DNA of 12,154 nucleotides from positions 1-12,154 of the forward strand of contig JALXAI010000474.1 of assembly GCA_026992215.1 (NCBI GenBank), given 5' to 3'. Shown here piece by piece: positions 5,240 to 10,448 of the stretch; the first letter of the stretch is position 1, and each line of letters begins with the position of its first letter. Position numbers and translations under genes: made by a program. This DNA comes from Desulfobacterales bacterium (lineage in GTDB: Bacteria; Desulfobacterota; Syntrophobacteria; B119-G9). A model generated the notes under the pieces. It saw only the letters and a program-made list of their open reading frames with translations, was not told where the DNA came from and searched no databases.

Positions 5240-5423
5240 TAATAATAGTGAAATATTACGTAAAGCAATTACGATGGGTTGACCTTTTTCGAACACGCCA
5301 GAGCGTTCGTGTGGCGTTAAAAGCATCACCCACTCCAGGTGGCCCCGCGGAGACCAGGATGATTCAAAAAACGAGGGTGGTTGTCGCAATTGGTTTCTTT
5401 AAATTTTGAGAAAGGAGTTGAAC
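5240..5423 (+). other. long, possibly structured 5' leader
   Basis: The leader holds a bulged hairpin (CGAA..CGC, 5290-5298, with GCGTTCG, 5303-5309). An enclosing 7-bp helix, ATCACCC (5325-5331) with GGGTGGT (5375-5381, one G-U), surrounds CCAC/GTGG (5330-5333 with 5339-5342, in competition with it). It ends in AAAGGAG before the ATG at 5424. No known riboswitch class was recognised. Confidence 0.35.
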
Positions 5424-5606
5424 ATGAAGATCGAAATCGAAAAAAACCTGGTAGAATTAATCCCTGAAAACGACGAGGAATCAAAAAGCCTTGAAAGGTT
5501 GTGGCGAATAGTTGTGGATTGTGCAAAATTTAACAAAAAGCTGGTTGCCGTTGGTGAATACATTCCGGGTCAGTCGGACAGGGCAAGGTTTCACATCGAA
5601 GACTGA
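5424..5606 (+). CDS. small conserved-looking protein of unknown function (60 aa)
   Basis: A soluble 60-residue protein with an acidic first third (ENDEESKSLE), a central helix-like segment with tryptophan (ERLWRIVVDCAKF) and a basic-aromatic end (GEYIPGQSDRARFHIED). No signal peptide, membrane segment or metal-binding cysteine set; there is a single Cys33. ATG 5424 is preferred over upstream codons because AAAGGAG lies 7-8 nt before it. It is the first gene after the operator-controlled promoter, 24 nt before thiol peroxidase, so it belongs to the oxidative-stress unit by position. I have a vague impression of similar small proteins beside redox genes in sulfate reducers, but this is not verified. 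No function is proposed. Confidence 0.75.
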   Translation: MKIEIEKNLVELIPENDEESKSLERLWRIVVDCAKFNKKLVAVGEYIPGQSDRARFHIED

Positions 5607-5630
5607 TGTGACAGACAGGGAGATGGGAAG

Positions 5631-6146
5631 ATGAGGGAACGAAGTGGAATCATCACGATGGGTGGAAACCCGGTGACACTTGTTGGAAACGAGGTTAAGG
5701 TAGGGGATGCGGCTCCGGATTTCGAGGTGGTGGATACCAATCTGAATCCCGTGAAGTTTTCGTCTTTCAGGGGAAAGGTTCGCGTCATCTTATCGGTCCC
5801 TTCCCTCGATACGCCCGTGTGTGATCTTGAAGCCCAGCGCTTTGACAGCGAAATTGAAAGCCTGCCTTTTGACGTGGAAGTCCTGACAATTAGCATGGAT
5901 CTTCCGTTCGCGCAGAAAAGGTGGTGTGGAGCAAGGGGAGTTAAGAAGGTAAAAACATTTTCCGACCACAGGGATGCATCATTTGGGCGGGCTTACGGAG
6001 TTTTAATAAAAGAGGTGAGGCTCCTGGCCAGGGCTATCTTCATTGTGGATGGGGAAAGCAGGGTCAGGTACGTGCAACTCGTGGAAGAAGTAACTCATGA
6101 GCCGGATTATGAATCAGTGTTGAACGCGCTCAAGGAACTGCAATGA
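5631..6146 (+). CDS. tpx: thiol peroxidase (atypical 2-Cys peroxiredoxin)
   Basis: A 171-aa peroxiredoxin of the Tpx type. The peroxidatic cysteine is Cys64 in VPSLDTPVC and the resolving cysteine is Cys99 in DLPFAQKRWCGARG. Both contexts closely match E. coli Tpx (IDTGVC and LPFAQSRFCGAEG), and the length is close to the usual ~168 aa. GNPVTLVG near the start and EPDYESVLNALK at the end are also family-typical. The enzyme reduces H2O2 and organic hydroperoxides in the cytoplasm, forming an intramolecular disulfide that thioredoxin or an equivalent reduces. No export signal. It lies 24 nt after the 60-aa gene and 49 nt before desulfoferrodoxin. ATG 5631 is chosen because the family's N-terminal strand (GGNPVTL) follows soon after; a GGGA site precedes it. 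Confidence 0.95.
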   Translation: MRERSGIITMGGNPVTLVGNEVKVGDAAPDFEVVDTNLNPVKFSSFRGKVRVILSVPSLDTPVCDLEAQRFDSEIESLPFDVEVLTISMDLPFAQKRWCGARGVKKVKTFSDHRDASFGRAYGVLIKEVRLLARAIFIVDGESRVRYVQLVEEVTHEPDYESVLNALKELQ

Positions 6147-6195
6147 AGACGCCGGAGCATCACAGAAACATTTGCCGGCTGGAAAGGGGGTAAAA

Positions 6196-6570
6196 ATGGC
6201 TGAAAGACTTCAGGTCTATAAGTGCGACGTATGCGGAAACATAGTGGAAGTTCTGCACGGCGGAGAAGGAGAATTGGTTTGCTGCGGGCAGTCCATGAAG
6301 CTTTTCGTAGAAAACACGGTGGATGCAGCGCAGGAGAAGCATGTCCCGGTAATTGAGAAAACAGCCGAAGGTATAAAAGTAAAAGTGGGCACCGTGGCCC
6401 ATCCGATGGAAGAAAAACATTACATAGAATGGATCGAAATAATAGCAGACGGCACCGTCTACCGCGAGTTTTTGAATCCAGGAGATGCGCCGGAAGCAAC
6501 TTTTCCGATCCAGGCGGAGAATGTAACGGCGAGAGAATACTGCAATCTGCACGGACTTTGGAGGGCATAA
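6196..6570 (+). CDS. dfx: desulfoferrodoxin (superoxide reductase, two-iron type)
   Basis: A 124-aa class I superoxide reductase. The N-terminal desulforedoxin domain has Cys10, Cys13, Cys29 and Cys30 (KCDVC...VCCG), the FeCys4 centre I. The catalytic domain keeps all centre II ligands: His49 (EKHVP), His69 (VAHPM), His75 (EKHYIEW), Cys116 and His119 (YCNLHG). The functional Glu47 and Lys48 are also present. It reduces superoxide to peroxide without releasing oxygen, using electrons from rubredoxin-type donors, in the cytoplasm. The peroxide it makes could be handled by the adjacent Tpx and diiron proteins. GGGGG precedes ATG 6196; the in-frame ATG at 6172 lacks family sequence. Its stop codon abuts the ferritin start with no spacer, strong evidence for co-transcription. 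Confidence 0.97.
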   Translation: MAERLQVYKCDVCGNIVEVLHGGEGELVCCGQSMKLFVENTVDAAQEKHVPVIEKTAEGIKVKVGTVAHPMEEKHYIEWIEIIADGTVYREFLNPGDAPEATFPIQAENVTAREYCNLHGLWRA

Positions 6571-7092
6571 ATGGGAACACTGAGCAAGAAGATGGAGGAA
6601 GCGCTAAACGAGCAGATAAACGCGGAGCTTTATTCTTCGTATCTCTACCTTTCAATGTCTGCATACTTTGAGTCCGAAAGCCTCAAGGGCTTTGCGCAAT
6701 GGATGAAAGTTCAGGCGGAAGAAGAGCTTCTGCACGCGATGAAGTTTTACGATTTTGTCAACGAGCGGGGTGGCAGGGTGATCCTGAAAGCTATCAAGGC
6801 CCCTGAAACTACCTGGGAATCACCGCTGGCGGTCTTCGAAGCGGTACTCAGGCATGAGCAGATGGTTACGGGGCTTATAAACGATCTTGTCAACCTTGCC
6901 ATAGAAGAAAAAGACCACGCCACGAATATTTTTCTCCAATGGTTCGTCAGTGAACAGGTTGAAGAAGAAGCAAGTGCCGAGGAGATAGTACAGAAGCTAA
7001 AACTGGTAGGCGATGCTCGCGGTGGCATGTTCATGCTTGATCGGCAACTGGGAGAAAGAACATTTGCTTCTACTGCACCGGCATCCGAATAG
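6571..7092 (+). CDS. ferritin (non-haem iron storage protein)
   Basis: A 173-aa ferritin of the bacterial FtnA type. All ferroxidase ligands are found at the E. coli FtnA positions plus two: Glu19, Glu52, His55, Glu96, Gln129 and Glu132. The four-helix layout is typical (EQINAELYSSYLYLSMSAYF, AEEELLHAMKFYDF, VFEAVLRHEQMVTGLI, FVSEQVEEEAS). Ferritin oxidises Fe(II) with O2 or H2O2 and stores Fe(III) in a 24-subunit cytoplasmic shell, limiting Fenton chemistry. Its ATG directly follows the desulfoferrodoxin TAA, and its ribosome site GGAGG lies inside the desulfoferrodoxin reading frame, so translation may be coupled. No haem-ligating methionine typical of bacterioferritin was identified, so plain ferritin is favoured. 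Confidence 0.96.
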   Translation: MGTLSKKMEEALNEQINAELYSSYLYLSMSAYFESESLKGFAQWMKVQAEEELLHAMKFYDFVNERGGRVILKAIKAPETTWESPLAVFEAVLRHEQMVTGLINDLVNLAIEEKDHATNIFLQWFVSEQVEEEASAEEIVQKLKLVGDARGGMFMLDRQLGERTFASTAPASE

Positions 7093-7094
7093 TC

Positions 7095-7174
7095 CGGCCC
7101 GAATCCTTGACTCAAAACAGAAAAGACCCCGGGAATAATGGATGGTAAATGGGTACGGATGAGTCCCCGGGCCG
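7095..7174. repeat. inverted repeat in the ferritin-rubrerythrin spacer
   Basis: CGGCCCG (7095-7101) pairs exactly with CGGGCCG (7168-7174). Inside, GACTC (7109-7113) pairs with GAGTC (7161-7165). The result is a long stem with an internal loop and a large apical region. There is no T-run, so it is not a simple terminator. It could be an mRNA stability or processing element within the operon. Confidence 0.4.
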
Positions 7175-7215
7175 CCACTTTGCTCTGATTGTCTGGAAGT
7201 TTCAGGAGAAAAACC

Positions 7216-7746
7216 ATGTCTCAACATGCGCAAACGTTACGGATGCTTGAAAATGCCCTGAGCATGGAAGAAAAGGGCAAGAAATTCTATGAAAAAGCCA
7301 TAGAGGAATGCCCTGACGAACTCGGGCGGGAGATTTTCAAGTTTCTTCGAGATGAAGAAGTAAAACACTACCAAAAGATAAAGGAAATTTATCGGGGACT
7401 TGAAAGCGGTGCAAACTGGACAGAAGAATGGACCCACTTCCCTGGTGCCAAAATCAACGTGAAGGCGATTTTCCGCCAGCTGGCAGAAAAGTACGCGACG
7501 GAAATTAAAGCCGGGGTGTCGGAGCGCGAGGCTCTCGATGTGGGTATCGAGTTCGAATCCGCCGCGATAGAATACTACGAAACACACCTGGGAAAGGCAA
7601 AAGAGCCCCTGGAACGCAAGTTTATAGAACACCTTATCGAAGAGGAAAGGGAACATCGAAAAATACTTGAAGATCTCAAGTATTACTACGATGACCCTGA
7701 GGGGTGGCTCATGGAAAAAGGGCGCACCGGCCTGGATGGCGCATAA
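7216..7746 (+). CDS. rubrerythrin-like diiron protein without rubredoxin domain
   Basis: A 176-aa ferritin-like protein. Two repeats of a diiron signature are visible: Glu19 in SMEEKGKKFYEKA, then Glu48 and His51 in EEVKHYQKI. The second pair is Glu112 or Glu114 in EFESAAIEYYE, then Glu144 and His147 in EEEREHRKILE. This is the ExxH plus E pattern of rubrerythrins. The C-terminal rubredoxin domain of classical rubrerythrin is absent, but a separate rubredoxin-like gene follows 39 nt later and may supply the missing electron-transfer module. Family members act as cytoplasmic peroxidases, reducing H2O2 with electrons from rubredoxin. ATG 7216 is chosen for AGGAG 7 nt upstream. The 123-nt gap from ferritin carries an inverted repeat. 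The specific substrate is not proven. Confidence 0.88.
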   Translation: MSQHAQTLRMLENALSMEEKGKKFYEKAIEECPDELGREIFKFLRDEEVKHYQKIKEIYRGLESGANWTEEWTHFPGAKINVKAIFRQLAEKYATEIKAGVSEREALDVGIEFESAAIEYYETHLGKAKEPLERKFIEHLIEEEREHRKILEDLKYYYDDPEGWLMEKGRTGLDGA

Positions 7747-7785
7747 TAATCAGTAACCCTATTGAATAAAGCAGGAGGATATAAG

Positions 7786-7941
7786 ATGAGTACCTGGAAA
7801 TGTTCAAAGTGTGGATACACGGTAGAAGCAGAAACTCCGCCGGAGCAGTGTCCGTCATGCAACGAAAAATGTGAATTTCTTAATGTTACCTGTTATATAC
7901 CGGAGTGTGGTAATACAGGAAGTGATCCCAGGTTAAGTTAG
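7786..7941 (+). CDS. small rubredoxin-like protein (51 aa)
   Basis: A 51-residue protein preceded by an excellent GGAGG. The motif CSKCG at Cys6/Cys9 and CPSCN at Cys22/Cys25 form a rubredoxin-type FeCys4 site with the short inter-knuckle spacing seen in rubrerythrin C-terminal domains. Three more cysteines (29, 36 and 41, the last in YIPECG) are unusual for rubredoxin and could bind a second metal or form disulfides. It is cytoplasmic, with no signal peptide. Position between the rubrerythrin-like gene and flavodoxin suggests that it shuttles electrons to the diiron protein or to desulfoferrodoxin; this is inference. It is easily missed by length cut-offs. The start is fixed by the ribosome site and the immediate STWKCSKCG. 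Confidence 0.88.
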   Translation: MSTWKCSKCGYTVEAETPPEQCPSCNEKCEFLNVTCYIPECGNTGSDPRLS

Positions 7942-7973
7942 TGAACTTTTAGTGGAGAAAAGGAGGTTTCGGA

Positions 7974-8420
7974 ATGAAAAAAGTACTGATCGCGTATGCA
8001 AGCAGGACAGGGAAAACAGAAAAAATGGCAGAATATATCGCCGAAGGTGTTCGTATGGGGGGCTGCGAAGCGGTTTTAAAGAAGATATCAACCATCAAAA
8101 ACGAAGAAGATTTGCAGGGCTTCGATGGTTACATCCTCGGTTCTCCCACCTATCACGGTGACATGATAGCCGGAATGAAAAACTTCCTGTTCCTGGCCGC
8201 AAACGCTGATCTCAAAGGGAAAGTGGGAGGAGCCTTCGGTTCTCATACTCACACCGGTGAAGCTCCAAAGCTTATATTCGATACCATGGAACACGTTTTT
8301 AAAATGGACATGGTAGACCTGGGACCTTTTAAACTTACGGAAGACAAGGTTGAAACCGACGAAGGCCTGAGAAATTGCCAGCATTATGGCAAAGCCGTGG
8401 CCGAAAAGGTTAACAAATAA
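7974..8420 (+). CDS. flavodoxin-domain protein
   Basis: A 148-aa single-domain flavodoxin. The FMN phosphate loop is SRTGKTEKMA near the N-terminus (residues 10-19). A second FMN loop is LGSPTYHGDM, and GGAFGSHTHTG is the third, as in flavodoxin modules of A-type flavoproteins. The strong site AAAAGGAGG precedes ATG 7974. Flavodoxins carry one or two electrons on FMN in the cytoplasm. Here, 32 nt after a rubredoxin-like gene, it may form a short chain feeding superoxide reductase or rubrerythrin. In A-type flavoproteins (rubredoxin:oxygen oxidoreductase) this domain is fused to a beta-lactamase-like diiron domain; no such domain is present here, so it is a stand-alone module. The electron partner is inferred from position. 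Confidence 0.92.
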   Translation: MKKVLIAYASRTGKTEKMAEYIAEGVRMGGCEAVLKKISTIKNEEDLQGFDGYILGSPTYHGDMIAGMKNFLFLAANADLKGKVGGAFGSHTHTGEAPKLIFDTMEHVFKMDMVDLGPFKLTEDKVETDEGLRNCQHYGKAVAEKVNK

Positions 8421-8433
8421 TCATCTGAAAAAA

Positions 8434-8543
8434 TCCGGGACTTCTTCCCTAAGTTCAACAAGAACCGCCCTGGCATTCGCAGGGATTATTCCCGGGGAGT
8501 AAAACGGGGCAATACAAATTCCGGCGAATGGGTGAGGTTTTTT
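8434..8543 (+). other. candidate structured RNA between flavodoxin and cytochrome genes
   Basis: A closing helix TCCGGGA (8434-8440) with TCCCGGG (8490-8496, last pair G-U) encloses two hairpins, GTTC/GAAC (8453-8456 with 8462-8465) and CCCTG/CAGGG (8468-8472 with 8480-8484). The loop of the second hairpin (CATTCG, 8474-8479) is exactly complementary to CGAATG at 8525-8530, which would make a pseudoknot. A T-run follows at 8538-8544. No known RNA family was recognised. Confidence 0.35.
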
Positions 8544-8624
8544 TGGCGCAAATCCTAGCAATACAGTAGCTTATTGACAGAAGAAACCAGCCCGGCAAAA
8601 GGATTACAAAAGGAAGGATTCAAA

Positions 8625-9140
8625 ATGAGAAAAATCAACTGGAAATACCTTGTCATTTTGAGCGTTATCACACTGTTTGCAGCCGTTCAGCTTGCCACAG
8701 GCGGCTCTTCGACTAAAACGGCCGGCACGGATATCAAAATGCCGGCAGCTGATCCGGACGCCCTCTGGAACTACATTACAAAAGTGTCTCCCTACAAGAA
8801 GTGGAAGTTCTGGCCAGATCACAAGGGGATGCAAGCCGGACGGGCGCCTCATGGCCCCTTTCACAAGGTCTACGTAAACGAGCAGGCCTTTACGTCGAAA
8901 AAACCACCGGTTAAATACGGGGCCATCGAAGTCAAGGAGAATTACAACAGGGAAAAGAAGCTTGCCGTAATTACAGTCATGTACAGGATCAAGGGGTTTA
9001 ATCCTTCTGCCGGTGACTGGTTCTGGGCGAAATACACGCCCGACGGAAAGGCAAAACCTTTCGGAAAACCAAAGGGTTGCATTAGCTGCCACGGCACGAA
9101 GGCCACAAACGACTTCATCATGGTACACGAATTCAAGTAA
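8625..9140 (+). CDS. exported monohaem cytochrome, P460-like
   Basis: A 171-aa secreted protein. Residues 1-25 are an uncleaved or cleavable signal: basic RKINWK, then a hydrophobic core YLVILSVITLFAAVQLA. A single haem c motif CISCH (152-156) lies near the C-terminus. The preceding region fits the cytochrome P460 fold: a KENYN segment (104-108), an ITVMYRIKGFNPSAGDWFW block, and a TPDGKAKPFGKPKGC block leading to the haem site. Founding members oxidise hydroxylamine or detoxify nitrogen species in the periplasm, but many homologues in anaerobes have no known activity. Whether the lysine-haem crosslink of true P460 is present cannot be judged. AAAGGAAGG precedes ATG 8625. The next gene starts 17 nt later and encodes a membrane protein, suggesting that the two form a periplasm-membrane redox unit. 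Confidence 0.85.
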   Translation: MRKINWKYLVILSVITLFAAVQLATGGSSTKTAGTDIKMPAADPDALWNYITKVSPYKKWKFWPDHKGMQAGRAPHGPFHKVYVNEQAFTSKKPPVKYGAIEVKENYNREKKLAVITVMYRIKGFNPSAGDWFWAKYTPDGKAKPFGKPKGCISCHGTKATNDFIMVHEFK

Positions 9141-9157
9141 TCGAAAGGGGCATTTAC

Positions 9158-9577
9158 ATGCTCTACATTCACCCTGTTTTTCAATCGCTTGTCACACTGC
9201 TGGTGATCTACGTGTTAAATATCGGTGTGCATAGATTCAGAGCACTGCACTTGAAGCACAAGACACGTTTTAACTGGAAAAGACATGTAAAACTGGGGAA
9301 GCTCAGCCTTGCAACCCTGCTGATTGGCGCCCTCTCCGGTGCGATGGTCGCAAAAGCGGTCTGGGGAGTCTACCTTGCTACAGGCCTCCATGCCGGGGTC
9401 GGAATGATAATTGTACCCTTAACTATATTCGGGTTCGGTTCGGGTTTTTACATGGACAGAATAAAGAAAAAAAGAGCAGCACTTCCCCTGCTGCACGGAA
9501 TAAATAACTGCATGCTTCTTATCCTTTGTCTGTTACAGGCAGCGACCGGAATGGAAATTATTAAGAGTCTCCTGTAA
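9158..9577 (+). CDS. four-helix membrane protein (DUF4079-like), likely b-haem
   Basis: A 139-aa integral membrane protein with four hydrophobic segments, about residues 7-27, 47-70, 77-97 and 110-131, separated by strongly basic loops (RFRALHLKHK, DRIKKKR). Histidines near membrane edges (His5, His43, His78, His113) recur in the pattern HP...RH...HA...H that I associate with DUF4079 and cytochrome b561-like proteins, where they would ligate haem b. That identification is from memory. It starts 17 nt after the P460-like cytochrome with an AAAGGGG site, so the pair is almost surely co-transcribed. A plausible role is to pass electrons between the quinone pool and the exported cytochrome; this is inference. 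It could instead be a haem-free anchor. Confidence 0.75.
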   Translation: MLYIHPVFQSLVTLLVIYVLNIGVHRFRALHLKHKTRFNWKRHVKLGKLSLATLLIGALSGAMVAKAVWGVYLATGLHAGVGMIIVPLTIFGFGSGFYMDRIKKKRAALPLLHGINNCMLLILCLLQAATGMEIIKSLL

Positions 9578-9702
9578 AAAACCTTCCGGGTGATCATCGG
9601 TACACATGAAACAGGATACTTCCCGTGGCAACACGTTGAGGTTTTCTTCAGGATGGATGCAAAAAACGGTTTAAAGAGTCTTTGCGAGGAAACGGAGGAA
9701 AC

Positions 9703-10212
9703 ATGAGTACAAACGAAAACCTGATAAAGGTCTTTGAATATGCCTTAAACCAGGAAGAGACAGGAAAAGCATTTTTCGAAAAATCACTGGAACGCATGGG
9801 TTACGGTGCAGCGATAAGCGCTTTTAAAAGGCTCATAGAAGAGGAACAAAAACACATCCTTTTCATTAACCGGATTATGGATGAGTTAAAAACGGGGCGG
9901 GAAATAGACCCTGAGAACATGAAAAGTATCGTTTTGCCTCCCACCAACTACTTTGATGAACGAACAAAAAAAGAGTTCCTGGAACAATGCCTGGAAGGGT
10001 CAATGGTACCGGACGTGACGGTTTTTAGCGTGGCTTGGTTGATTGAGAAAGATCTGAGTGAATTTTACGAAAAAATGGCCATGAACACGGAAGGCAAGGT
10101 CAAGCAGGCGTTTATCATGCTTTCAAACTGGGAAAGGGCCCATGAAGCCTTTTTCAAGGATTTCAGGGATAAGTTAACAGAGCTTTACGCAAGTATGCCA
10201 TGGGGTGGCTAG
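9703..10212 (+). CDS. ferritin-like/rubrerythrin-family diiron protein
   Basis: A 169-aa helical protein with two diiron half-sites: Glu18/Glu19 in NQEETGKAFFEKS with Glu48 and His51 in EEEQKHILF, and Glu115/Glu120 in WLIEKDLSEFYEK with Glu144 and His147 in WERAHEAFF. This is the rubrerythrin-type arrangement without a rubredoxin domain. It differs clearly from the product at 7216-7746, so it is a paralogue of another subgroup, not a recent duplicate. Probable role: peroxide or oxygen reduction, or iron handling, in the cytoplasm. ATG 9703 is chosen for GGAGG just upstream. It sits between the cytochrome pair and the copper genes, 125 nt after the former and 35 nt before copZ. Confidence 0.85.
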   Translation: MSTNENLIKVFEYALNQEETGKAFFEKSLERMGYGAAISAFKRLIEEEQKHILFINRIMDELKTGREIDPENMKSIVLPPTNYFDERTKKEFLEQCLEGSMVPDVTVFSVAWLIEKDLSEFYEKMAMNTEGKVKQAFIMLSNWERAHEAFFKDFRDKLTELYASMPWGG

Positions 10213-10247
10213 AGTAAAAGGGTAAGCGCAGGATAAGGAGCGGACGA

Positions 10248-10448
10248 ATGAAGGTAATAAAGGTTAAGGGAATGTCGTGTGATCACTGCGTGAAGGCAGT
10301 TACGAAAGCCCTGGAAGAAATCGACGGTGTAGACAACGTTAAGGTTGATCTTGAGCGGGGAGAAGCAACTTTCGATGAAACGGCGCCCGTTAAAATGAGC
10401 GTGGTTGAAGAAAAGATTAAGAAAGCGGGGTATGAAGTCGGAGACTAA
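10248..10448 (+). CDS. copZ: copper chaperone, heavy-metal-associated domain (CopZ-like)
   Basis: A 66-aa single HMA domain. The metal site is GMSCDHC with Cys11 and Cys14, followed by VKAVTKALEEIDGV and ending in KIKKAGYEV, the usual babbabb layout and length of CopZ. It carries Cu(I) in the cytoplasm and hands it to the exporting ATPase encoded next. AAGGAG precedes the ATG. The copA start codon lies 14 nt before this stop codon, so the genes overlap by 17 nt and are likely translationally coupled. No CsoR or CueR site was recognised upstream. Family certain; Cu(I) specificity is inferred from the neighbour. Confidence 0.93.
   Translation: MKVIKVKGMSCDHCVKAVTKALEEIDGVDNVKVDLERGEATFDETAPVKMSVVEEKIKKAGYEVGD

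Noticed and set aside
5279..5284. Second TTGACC as the -35 of the defence operon
   Set aside because: The expected -10 position is GC-rich (GAGCGT region); the pair at 5205-5233 is far better.
7107..7139. Promoter from TTGACT at 7107 with AATAAT at 7134
   Set aside because: The 21-nt spacer is too long and a GC-rich block occupies the proper -10 position.
8574..8607. Promoter from TTGACA at 8574 for the cytochrome gene
   Set aside because: No acceptable -10 lies 16-18 nt downstream; the nearest candidate is about 22 nt away.
8604..9128. 174-aa open frame on the - strand
   Set aside because: It is antisense to the P460-like cytochrome with its signal peptide and haem motif, and is a shadow frame.
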